A DNA stretch of 9,431 nt from Burkholderiales bacterium. Its GTDB lineage: Bacteria; Pseudomonadota; Gammaproteobacteria; Burkholderiales; Burkholderiaceae_C. Made by a program: the position numbers and the translations under genes. The notes below the pieces were generated by a model. It was not told the origin of the DNA and did no database searches. It saw only the letters and a list, made by a program, of their open reading frames with translations. Below, piece after piece: positions 1-6,579 of the stretch (the stretch's first letter is position 1; every line of letters starts with the position of its first letter). The stretch covers positions 1 through 9,431 of the forward strand of contig CANFNE010000080.1 of assembly GCA_947448105.1 (NCBI GenBank). The letters run 5' to 3'.

Positions 1-38
1 CACTGCACGCGCATCGAGCCGCTCCCGGTGGTGCCCGA

Positions 39-127
39 GCCGACGCGAAAAAACCAAATGTGGACTTCGCTCCCCCTTTCCGCCCCGGTGGGGGTGGAAA
101 GGGGGCTGGGGGGATAGGGGGGGTAAA
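39..127 (+). repeat. Dispersed hairpin/G-tract repeat, copy A
   Basis: This is one of three related elements in the window (A here, B at 9159-9250 minus, C at 9354-9431 plus). Order within the element: a head that reads gccgacgcg, then aaaccaaatgtgg; a variable 5-7 base linker ending in gct; a long hairpin; then G tracts ending in taaa. In copy A the hairpin pairs 72-86 with 91-105 (15 pairs including one G-T at 82/95) around the loop ggtg (87-90). G tracts lie at 90-94, 101-105, 108-113 and 117-123, which fits the usual four-tract G-quadruplex pattern with loops of 6, 2 and 3. The element points towards the oxidoreductase-selD gene and ends about 66 bases before its start. The repetition and hairpin are seen directly. 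A role in transcription or translation is inference. Confidence 0.85.
90..123 (+). other. Potential G-quadruplex within repeat copy A
   Basis: Four runs of 5, 5, 6 and 7 G are separated by 6, 2 and 3 bases. The first two runs form the 3' arm of the neighbouring hairpin, so hairpin and quadruplex cannot form together. Copy B keeps identical run and loop lengths on the minus strand (C runs at 9163-9169, 9173-9178, 9181-9185, 9192-9196). Folding in the cell is not shown by sequence. Confidence 0.55.
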
Positions 128-193
128 CCAAACCAAACCAAACCAAACAAAACCCACCAAAACCCAACAAAAACACCGTTCACAATCCCCCCC
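125..193 (+). promoter_or_regulatory. G-poor CA-rich leader with (AAACC)4, possible Rho-loading region
   Basis: The stretch starts with four exact AAACC units (125-144) plus a partial one. It contains no G from 125 to 177 and only one G (178) before the ATG at 194. C-rich, G-poor, unstructured RNA is the known preference of Rho factor, and here it follows a strong hairpin. No Shine-Dalgarno precedes the start; the last bases are a run of C. The pentanucleotide array could also change length by slippage, altering the distance between hairpin and start without affecting a reading frame. Composition is seen directly. Rho loading or length variation is inference. Confidence 0.4.
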
Positions 194-2521
194 ATGCAAA
201 CCCCAACCCACCCCATCCTGCGCGACCTCGTCCTGGTGGGCGGCGGACACAGCCACGTGGGGGTGCTCAAAGCCTTTGCCATGCAGCCGGTGCAAGGCCT
301 GCGCATCACGCTGGTCTGCACCGACGCGCACACGCCTTACTCGGGCATGCTGCCGGGTTATGTGGCCGGCCACTACGGTTTTGACGAGGTGCACCTGGAC
401 TTGGTACGCCTGTGCGTGTTTGCCGGGGCGCGTTTTGTGCGGGCTGAGGTCACAGGCATCGACCGCGTGCGCCGCCAGGTGCTGCTGCGCGACCGCCCGG
501 CGCTGGACTACGACCTGCTGGCCATTAACACCGGCTCTACGCCCCAAACCGGCGCCACGCCGGGGGCCGCCGATCATGCGGTCAGCGTCAAGCCGATTGC
601 GTCCTTCAACCAGCGCTGGCTGGCGCTGCTCGGGGCAGTGCAGGCAGGCCAGGGACCGCGCCGCATTGCGGTGGTGGGCGCAGGTGCAGGCGGTGTGGAA
701 CTGCTGCTAGCCATGCAATACCGGCTGCGCGCCGAGCGCCACGCGCTTGGTTTGCCCGGGCCGGAACCGGTGTTTTCGCTTTTTTCCGCAACGGACACGG
801 TGCTGCCCACCCACAACCGGCGCGTGCAGCGCCGCTTTGCCGATGTGCTGCAAGCGCGCGGCGTGCAGGTGCACACGGGGGTGCGGGTCAGCCAGGTGAG
901 CACCCAAGGGGTGCACATCCACCCTGGCAGTGGCGCCGGCGGTACATGGATGGACGCCGACGCCGTGTTCTGGGTCACCCAGGCCGGCGGCGGCGCCTGG
1001 CTGCAAGACACCGGGCTGGCGCTCAATGCGGCCCGCTGCGTGCGGGTGAACGACAAGCTGCAATCCCTGACCGACCCGCGCATTTTTGCCAGCGGCGACG
1101 TCGCCCACTTCGAGGCGCGGCCGCTGGAAAAAGCCGGCGTCTTTGCGGTGCGCATGGGCATGCCACTGGCGCGCAACCTGCGCTACGCGCTCTTGGGCCA
1201 GCCGCTGCGGCCGTACCGGCCGCAGCGGCACTGGCTGGCGCTCATCAGCACCGGCGACCGCTACGCCGTGGCCTCCCGCGGGGCGCTGGACTTTGCCGGG
1301 GCCTGGGTCTGGCGCTGGAAAGACGGCATTGACCGGCGTTTCATGCAACGTTTCTCGGATTTGGGCGTGGCCGCCATGGACGCGGCGCCTGGCGCTGGCG
1401 CACCCGCCTTGGCCGACCTGAGCGCCGCTGAGTCACAACAGTCGTCGGCCGCGCAGGCCATGCGCTGCGGCGGCTGCGGCGCCAAGGTGGGCGCGGGTGT
1501 CTTGTCGCAGGCCTTGGGTGCGCTGCGCCCGCTGCCCAATGCGGACGTGCTGATCGGCCTGGGCGCGCCAGACGACGCGGCCGTGGTGCGCGTACCGCCG
1601 GGCAAGGCACTGGTGCAGTCGGTGGATTTTTTCCGGGCTTTTGTGGACGACCCCTACCGCTTTGGGCAAATCGCAGCCAACCACGCGCTGGGCGATATTT
1701 TTGCCATGGGCGCGCAGCCCCACACCGCCACCGCGGTTGCCACCGTGCCACCAGGCTTAGACCGGCAAACGCGCATGCTGCTGGCGCAAATGATGGGTGG
1801 CGCTGTCGAAGTGCTCAACGCTGCCGGCTGCACCCTGGTGGGCGGCCACACCGGCGAAGGCCAGGAGCTGGCACTGGGCTTTGCCGTGAACGGTTTGGTA
1901 GACATCAACGCGCAAGGCCAGTTGCAAGGCGTGCTGCAAAAAGGCGGCATGCAGCCGGGTGATGTGCTGATTTTGACCAAGCCGCTGGGCACCGGCACGC
2001 TGTTTGCCGCCCACGCGCTGGGCCAGGCGCGCGGGCGCTGGGTAGAAGCTGCGCTCGACAGCATGTGCCAGTCCAGCCAAGCCGCAGCGCACATCGTTCA
2101 AGCGCACGGTGCCAGTGCCTGCACCGACATCACCGGCTTTGGCCTGCTGGGCCACCTGGTGGAGATGGCGCGCGCCTCACGCCTTGACGTAGCGCTGGAT
2201 CTCAACGCAGTGCCAGCGCTCGACGGCGCGCTGCAATGCCTGCACAGGGGCACGACCAGTTCCCTGCACAGCGCCAACGCGCGCCTCGTACAGGCCATTG
2301 CCAACGCCGCCACCGCAGGCGCTGGCGCACAAGCCGCGCAGCGCCTGGCCCTGGTGTTTGATCCGCAAACCGCCGGCGGCCTGCTCGCCAGTGTGGCCGC
2401 CGAGCGGGCCCCGGCCTGCGTGGCCGCCCTGCGCCTGGCCGGTTACGGGCACAGCGCCATCGTGGCGCAGGTGCGCGGCGCCGGGGATGGACAAAGCCCG
2501 GTCTGGCTCGTGGAACAATAG
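194..2521 (+). CDS. selD: Fused FAD-dependent NAD(P)H oxidoreductase / selenide, water dikinase
   Basis: This 775-residue protein has two parts. Residues 1 to about 400 resemble NDH-2-like pyridine nucleotide-disulfide oxidoreductases: an N-terminal FAD fold (VGGGHSHV, 15-22), a second Rossmann fold (GAGAGG, 162-167, followed by E169) and a FAD-contact motif (FASGD, 298-302). Residues from about 423 are a full SelD domain, which makes selenophosphate from selenide and ATP. GGCGAK places Cys428 and Lys431 where E. coli SelD has Cys17 and Lys20. DDAAVV (460-465), DFF (478-480), GGHTG (550-554), TDITGFG (644-650) and DPQTAGG (723-729) are all present, so the kinase looks intact. The catalytic residue is Cys, not selenocysteine. 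The start at 194 fits, since the Rossmann fold follows within 15 residues, but it has no Shine-Dalgarno and no other ATG, GTG or TTG lies upstream in frame. Such fusions are known in SelD surveys. The fused half might supply or handle reduced selenium; that is inference. Confidence 0.95.
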   Translation: MQTPTHPILRDLVLVGGGHSHVGVLKAFAMQPVQGLRITLVCTDAHTPYSGMLPGYVAGHYGFDEVHLDLVRLCVFAGARFVRAEVTGIDRVRRQVLLRDRPALDYDLLAINTGSTPQTGATPGAADHAVSVKPIASFNQRWLALLGAVQAGQGPRRIAVVGAGAGGVELLLAMQYRLRAERHALGLPGPEPVFSLFSATDTVLPTHNRRVQRRFADVLQARGVQVHTGVRVSQVSTQGVHIHPGSGAGGTWMDADAVFWVTQAGGGAWLQDTGLALNAARCVRVNDKLQSLTDPRIFASGDVAHFEARPLEKAGVFAVRMGMPLARNLRYALLGQPLRPYRPQRHWLALISTGDRYAVASRGALDFAGAWVWRWKDGIDRRFMQRFSDLGVAAMDAAPGAGAPALADLSAAESQQSSAAQAMRCGGCGAKVGAGVLSQALGALRPLPNADVLIGLGAPDDAAVVRVPPGKALVQSVDFFRAFVDDPYRFGQIAANHALGDIFAMGAQPHTATAVATVPPGLDRQTRMLLAQMMGGAVEVLNAAGCTLVGGHTGEGQELALGFAVNGLVDINAQGQLQGVLQKGGMQPGDVLILTKPLGTGTLFAAHALGQARGRWVEAALDSMCQSSQAAAHIVQAHGASACTDITGFGLLGHLVEMARASRLDVALDLNAVPALDGALQCLHRGTTSSLHSANARLVQAIANAATAGAGAQAAQRLALVFDPQTAGGLLASVAAERAPACVAALRLAGYGHSAIVAQVRGAGDGQSPVWLVEQ

Positions 2522-2526
2522 GGGCC

Positions 2527-3678
2527 ATGACAGGTAATACGACCGCACCGGCCCAGGCGCCTAACGCCACCGCGCCCGCAGCCATCCCCGAACTCCGCGA
2601 AGCCGCCCCGAGCACGCCAGTCCAGGGCTACCGCCGACCGGTGCGCCTGCTCTTGTGGGGTGCGGGTCCGGCGCACTTGCGGTTTTTGGAGTCGCTGCAA
2701 AAAGCCCCGATACCGCACGCTGAAATCACCTTGCTGACCCAGCACGCGCAGGTTTTCTCGCCCCGCAGGCTGGCCGGTTTCATGGCCAACGCCTACCCCC
2801 ATGCCGACTGCCTGACCGATATCGAGCCGCTGCTCCACGGCAGCAGCGTGCACTGGGCCGGTCGCCAGGGGCGGGCCATGGATGCAGCCTCGCGCACCGT
2901 GCTGCTCGACGACCGCCAAGTGATGGACTACGACGTCTTGTCCATCAACATCGGGCCCCAGCCGCACCGCGAGGCAGTAGAACAAGCCATGCCAGGCGCA
3001 CGCGAGCACGGACTGTTTGTGCCGCCGCTCGAAGGCTTTGTGGCGCTGTGGCCCAAAGTCTGCGACCTGGGCCGCAGCCGCGCCCTGCGCGTGGCCGTGG
3101 TCGGCCACTGCACGCAGGGCTTTGAGTTGGCGCTGGCCGTGCGTGCGCGCATGCCCACGGCGGCCGTCACCTGGGTGCCTGCGCCCAACGAAGCGCCGCG
3201 CGACTACCCCGATGCCTTGCACCAGCGCATGCTGGCGATACTGCGCGCGCAGCGCATCACCGTGTTGTACGAAGCCGTGGCCGCGCTGGAACGCGACGAT
3301 GTGGTGCTCTCCAGTGGCGCCCGACTGGCGTGTGACGTGCCGCTGCTGGTGTTGTCGCAGTCCACCCCCGCGTGGCTGCACGACACCGGGCTGGCCGACA
3401 GCACACAAGGTGCCATGTCGCTGAGCCAGCACATCCTGACCGACGCCCACGAACGCAGCACCAGCCACCCGGAGGTGTTTTTTGTGCAACAAGACAGCGC
3501 GGTGCTGGCCCACAACCTGCGCGCCACCATGAACGCCGAGCCGGCCCAGTTGCGCCCGCTCAGGGCGCCCAGCAGCCGCTTTCTCTATGCCGGAGCGCAG
3601 CACGCGCTGCTGTGCTGGAAAAGCCACTGCGTCCAGGGACGCCTCGTCGGCTGGCTCAAGCAGTATTTCAAGCGCTAG
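2527..3678 (+). CDS. Diverged FAD oxidoreductase-like protein, paralogue of the SelD-fused half
   Basis: This 383-residue protein starts 5 bases after the upstream stop, with aggggcc just before the ATG. After a low-complexity Ala/Pro-rich first 35 residues it can be laid along the N-terminal half of the preceding gene: WGAGPAH (44-50) matches the FAD fold, MDYDVLSINIG (133-143) matches LDYDLLAINTG, RVAVVG (188-193) matches RIAVVG, and WLHDTGL (283-289) matches WLQDTGL. Two key sites have changed. The second dinucleotide motif GAGAGG is GHCTQG (193-198), and ASGD before the C-terminal part is VQQD (320-323). The C-terminus keeps a Trp-Lys plus short amphipathic tail like the NDH-2-like half. 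No SelD domain is present. It looks like a duplicated subunit that may keep the fold but not NAD(P)H use. It could be a partner or regulator of the fusion protein; this is inference. Confidence 0.85.
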   Translation: MTGNTTAPAQAPNATAPAAIPELREAAPSTPVQGYRRPVRLLLWGAGPAHLRFLESLQKAPIPHAEITLLTQHAQVFSPRRLAGFMANAYPHADCLTDIEPLLHGSSVHWAGRQGRAMDAASRTVLLDDRQVMDYDVLSINIGPQPHREAVEQAMPGAREHGLFVPPLEGFVALWPKVCDLGRSRALRVAVVGHCTQGFELALAVRARMPTAAVTWVPAPNEAPRDYPDALHQRMLAILRAQRITVLYEAVAALERDDVVLSSGARLACDVPLLVLSQSTPAWLHDTGLADSTQGAMSLSQHILTDAHERSTSHPEVFFVQQDSAVLAHNLRATMNAEPAQLRPLRAPSSRFLYAGAQHALLCWKSHCVQGRLVGWLKQYFKR

Positions 3679-3734
3679 GGCCCAGCCCACACCGGACCTG
3701 GCCCATCCCACCCCATCTGCCTCAGGATTCTGTG

Positions 3735-4214
3735 ATGAACACTACGCCCCACACCGCTGCCCCCGATGAAGACGATGCGCCCGAGCGCCGGGTGGATGCT
3801 TTGTTGCACCACTATGGTCTGAGCCATATTCACCCCACCAATGAAGCCATCCACATGGTGGCCATTCCCGCCATCATGCTGAGCCTCACCGGTCTGCTGT
3901 TTGCACTGCACCCGGCGCTGGCCCTGGTGTTTTTTGGCGCGAGCATGGTCTATTACGCGCGCCTGTCCTGGCGTTTTACCGGTTGCATGCTGCTGGTGTC
4001 TTCGGTGCTGCTGGCGGTGGTGGACGCACTTGACGCGCGCGGCGTGCTGGTGCCGGTGTCGGTGCTGGTGTTTGTGGTGGCCTGGATTTTCCAGTTCATC
4101 GGCCACCGCATTGAGGGCAAGAAACCCTCGTTTTTCGAAGACCTGCAGTACCTGTGGGTCGGGCCACTGTTTGTGCTGAGCAAACTCTTTTTGCGCCTGG
4201 GTGTGCGCTGGTGA
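3735..4214 (+). CDS. Mpo1-like / DUF962 family membrane protein
   Basis: This 159-residue protein starts at the ATG at 3735, with AGGA at 3724-3727 seven to eight bases upstream. It carries the hallmarks of the DUF962 (YGL010w/Mpo1-like) family: an N-terminal HIHPTNEAIHMVAIP block (31-45), hydrophobic segments at about 42-60, 63-77, 84-98 and 105-123, then FIGHRIEGKKPSFFEDL (121-137) and a C-terminal segment. Yeast Mpo1 is an iron-dependent dioxygenase that shortens 2-hydroxy fatty acids; conserved His residues (here His31, His40 and His124 are candidates) bind metal in that family. Bacterial members mostly have no tested function. The gene lies 56 bases after the oxidoreductase-like gene, and the next gene's start overlaps its stop, so it is probably part of the same transcript. 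Confidence 0.85.
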   Translation: MNTTPHTAAPDEDDAPERRVDALLHHYGLSHIHPTNEAIHMVAIPAIMLSLTGLLFALHPALALVFFGASMVYYARLSWRFTGCMLLVSSVLLAVVDALDARGVLVPVSVLVFVVAWIFQFIGHRIEGKKPSFFEDLQYLWVGPLFVLSKLFLRLGVRW

Positions 4215-6184
4215 CATCGGTTTTGGCGCCACGGCGCAAGCAAGGGCCGCTGCGCACAGTGCTGCGCCAAAGCCGCCTGCTGCTGCGCCTGGAGACGCCC
4301 TTGTTCCTGGGCAGCGCCAAAGCCCTGCTGGCGGTGCTTGCGGTGGCGCTGATCCCGGCGCTGTATGTGGTGATTTACCTCTCTAGCGTCTGGGATCCCG
4401 GCGCCAACAGCGGCGCGCTGCAAGTGGGCCTGGTCAACCAGGACCGGGGCGTGGTGTACCGCGAGCAGGCCGTGAACATGGGCGACGAACTGGTCACGCA
4501 GCTCGAACGCAGCGCCCGCTTTGGCTACCACCGCATGGACTCGGCCGAAGCCGCACGCCAACAAGTGCGCCACGGCGCGCTGGCCTTTGCGCTCATCATT
4601 CCGGCGGACTTCAGCTCCAACGCCGTGCCCGGGGCCCTGCCCGGCGCGGGCAAGCTGGTGGTGTATGCGTCCGAGGGCAATAGTTTTGAAGGTGCGCGCA
4701 TTGCCCAGTTGTTCGCCGCTGAACTCGGGCACAAGGTCAATGAGAGCCTCAACGAGCAGCGCTGGAGCCTGGTGCTGCTCAACGCCGCAGGCTCCAAAGA
4801 CAGCGTGGAGCGCTTGCGCCAAGCCGCCACACAGCTGCATGCGGCAGCCGACGAGCTCAGCAGTGGCGCCTCCAAAGCGGCCATGGGCGCCAAGTCGCTG
4901 GGCAACAGTGCCGCGCGCTTGAACGAGGGCGTAGGCCAGCTCGGCGCGGGCATGCACCAGCTCGGCGCGGGCGTGCGCACCTTAGACGCCAAACGTCCGC
5001 GCAACTCCGAACTCACCGCGCTCAACACCGGGGCCGAAACGCTCGCAGCAGGCCACGAGGACTTGTACAAAACCCTGCAAAACCTGCACGAGGGCAGCCA
5101 GGCGCTCAATGCCGGGGTGGCGGCCTTCAAACAAGAGGCTGACAACAGCCTCTTGGTGCGCCCTGCGGTGCGCGACAGCGTCACCCAATTGGCGCTGGGC
5201 TTGTACCAGTTGGACAGCGGCCTGCAAAGCGCGGGCCTGGGCCAACAAAAATTGGCCGAGGGAGCGACCCAGCTCAGCGCCGGGGTCAGTGCACTGACCG
5301 GCGGCGTACGGGCCATGAACGGCGCGCTGCGCACCCTGGTGGGCAAGCTGCCCGAAGACAGCCAGATCGACAGCCTCACCGAAGGCGCCAGCGAGCTGGC
5401 GCGCGCTAACGCCACCTTGGCCCAGGCCAACGACAAGATCAGCAGCGCCAGCCGCGCACTTTTGGACGGCACCGGTTTGCTGGTCAATGCGCTGCCCGCT
5501 CCGCTGGACGCGCCCCAGGGCAGCGCGCGCGGCCTGGCCCACTCCGTGCAGCCCACGCTGGAAATGGAGGCCAGTGTGCAAAACAGTGGCAGCGGCTTTG
5601 CGGCCAACATCATTCCCGCGGCGCTCTGGCTGGGCGCAGGCATTGCCGCCTTTTTGGTCAATCTGCGCTTGCTGCCCACCGCCGCACGCCATTTCAGCCC
5701 GCTGGCCCGGCTGATCGGCAAACTCGCCCTGCCCGCCGCCGTGGTGCTGCTGCAGGCGGGCTTGGTGCTGGTGACGGTGTTTTACGTGCTGCACATCAAG
5801 GTGGTCCAGCCAGCGGCCTTGGCCTGCACCGTCGTCAGCGCAGGCCTGACGTTTTTGCTGATCGTCTGCGCCCTGACGCGGCTGCTGGGCGACGCCGGCA
5901 AGGCTCTGTCCATGCTGTTTCTGGCGGTGCAGCTCTCGTCGTCGGGCGGCGTGTTGCCGGTGGAACTGAGCGGCACTTTTTTTGCCACCATGAGCCCCTG
6001 GTTGCCCATTACCTGGGTGGTTCACGGACTCAAGGCCAGCATGTTCGGCGCCTTTGACGGCGTCTGGCAAACGTCCTGGCAGCAGGTTTTGCTCGCGGGC
6101 GCCGCAGCGGCGCTCACGACCATGCTGGTGGGACGCTGGCGCTACGTGCCGCGCAGCGCCTTGTTGCCGGCCATCGACCTGTAA
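4211..6184 (+). CDS. YhgE/Pip-type multispanning membrane protein
   Basis: The predicted protein has 657 residues if it starts at the GTG at 4211, which overlaps the TGA of the previous gene (GTGA), a layout typical of translational coupling. A GTG at 4154 would add 19 residues that overlap the previous gene; it seems less likely. Order: basic N-terminus, one membrane segment (about 36-59), a long extracytoplasmic region with an Ala/Leu/Gly-rich probable coiled coil (about 200-450, with LGAG and LSAG heptad-like repeats), then five hydrophobic segments (about 466-488, 506-530, 535-560, 565-590 and 625-643). This is the architecture of the YhgE/Pip family, related to ABC-2 type membrane subunits and to phage receptor proteins of Gram-positive bacteria. 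No ATPase gene is nearby. Substrate and role are unknown; an export or envelope role is inference. Confidence 0.85.
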   Translation: MTSVLAPRRKQGPLRTVLRQSRLLLRLETPLFLGSAKALLAVLAVALIPALYVVIYLSSVWDPGANSGALQVGLVNQDRGVVYREQAVNMGDELVTQLERSARFGYHRMDSAEAARQQVRHGALAFALIIPADFSSNAVPGALPGAGKLVVYASEGNSFEGARIAQLFAAELGHKVNESLNEQRWSLVLLNAAGSKDSVERLRQAATQLHAAADELSSGASKAAMGAKSLGNSAARLNEGVGQLGAGMHQLGAGVRTLDAKRPRNSELTALNTGAETLAAGHEDLYKTLQNLHEGSQALNAGVAAFKQEADNSLLVRPAVRDSVTQLALGLYQLDSGLQSAGLGQQKLAEGATQLSAGVSALTGGVRAMNGALRTLVGKLPEDSQIDSLTEGASELARANATLAQANDKISSASRALLDGTGLLVNALPAPLDAPQGSARGLAHSVQPTLEMEASVQNSGSGFAANIIPAALWLGAGIAAFLVNLRLLPTAARHFSPLARLIGKLALPAAVVLLQAGLVLVTVFYVLHIKVVQPAALACTVVSAGLTFLLIVCALTRLLGDAGKALSMLFLAVQLSSSGGVLPVELSGTFFATMSPWLPITWVVHGLKASMFGAFDGVWQTSWQQVLLAGAAAALTTMLVGRWRYVPRSALLPAIDL

Positions 6185-6264
6185 GTTCACAGGGGCGGTG
6201 GCGCCTGCCCGCCGAACAACACCGCACAGACCACAAAAGCCCGGCTTGCTATTTTTAAGCATCG

Positions 6265-6326
6265 CCAGGCCCTTTGAGTTTTGCATACTAAATTCGCATT
6301 AATATCCAAAACTTATATTTATAAGT
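6265..6326 (+). promoter_or_regulatory. AT-rich promoter-like region with a 16-base palindrome
   Basis: This is one of the most AT-rich stretches in the window, between the YhgE-like gene and a small ORF. It ends in acttatatttataagt (6311-6326), a 7-bp perfect inverted repeat around tt that sits directly upstream of a strong Shine-Dalgarno. Several -10-like hexamers (taatat, ttatat, tatatt) are present, but no convincing -35 at 16-18 base spacing could be fixed. The palindrome could be an operator or simply part of the promoter. Confidence 0.45.
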
Positions 6327-6340
6327 GAAGGGAGTTAAAC

Positions 6341-6532
6341 ATGGGCATTCCTTTGGTCTGGACAAAGCCGCCGTCGCGCCTGGTTTTCGTGCCCCAACCC
6401 ATCGCGCTGCGTTACCTGGCCCGAGACGACAAGGGCCTCATCCATATTTGCCAGCGCACCTGCCCCCAACCTGGGGCGCGCGAACAGGGTGCTACGCAGC
6501 CGCCGGTACCTGCAGCGCCTTTGCCATCCTAA
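6341..6532 (+). CDS. Small protein of unknown function, 63 residues
   Basis: I do not recognise this protein. Support comes from its start: AAGGGAG at 6328-6334, six bases before ATG, is the best Shine-Dalgarno in the window, and an AT-rich promoter-like region lies just upstream. The product begins MGIPLVWTKPPSRLVFVPQP, has two Cys in HICQRTCP (residues 35-42) and ends in an Ala/Pro-rich tail; there is no signal peptide or membrane segment. A 5-bp stem (6533-6537 with 6547-6551) follows the TAA immediately, with six T in its loop. It converges on the bcr-like gene 47 bases away. It might instead be the remnant of a longer gene or a leader peptide. Confidence 0.5.
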   Translation: MGIPLVWTKPPSRLVFVPQPIALRYLARDDKGLIHICQRTCPQPGAREQGATQPPVPAAPLPS

Positions 6533-6579
6533 GTGCCTGGTTTTTTGGCACCGCTGCGCAAGGCTTCAGTGCGCGGCGG

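Noticed and set aside
125..148. AAACC units as a CRISPR-like array
   Set aside because: Units are only five bases and contiguous, without spacers, and no cas genes are present.
60..710. Open frame starting in repeat copy A and overlapping the selD fusion
   Set aside because: It overlaps the clearly homologous oxidoreductase frame and has Cys/Arg/Trp-rich composition without domain motifs. Its first residues resemble a frame from copy B only because the DNA repeat is conserved.
1460..1480. Possible selenocysteine-containing SelD active site
   Set aside because: The codon at the catalytic position is TGC (Cys428), not TGA, and the frame has no internal stop codon.
2443..3711. 422-codon minus-strand frame opposite the oxidoreductase-like gene
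   Set aside because: The plus-strand frame aligns with the paralogous oxidoreductase half and has a coupled start. The antisense frame has only composition typical of a shadow.
6234..6256. Intrinsic terminator after the YhgE-like gene
   Set aside because: Only a 4-bp stem (aagc/gctt) precedes the short T run, with extra bases between them, so this is too weak to call.
4525..6286. Long minus-strand frames (398 and 434 codons) opposite the YhgE-like gene
   Set aside because: Both are shadows in GC-rich sequence. The plus-strand frame shows the expected membrane and coiled-coil layout.
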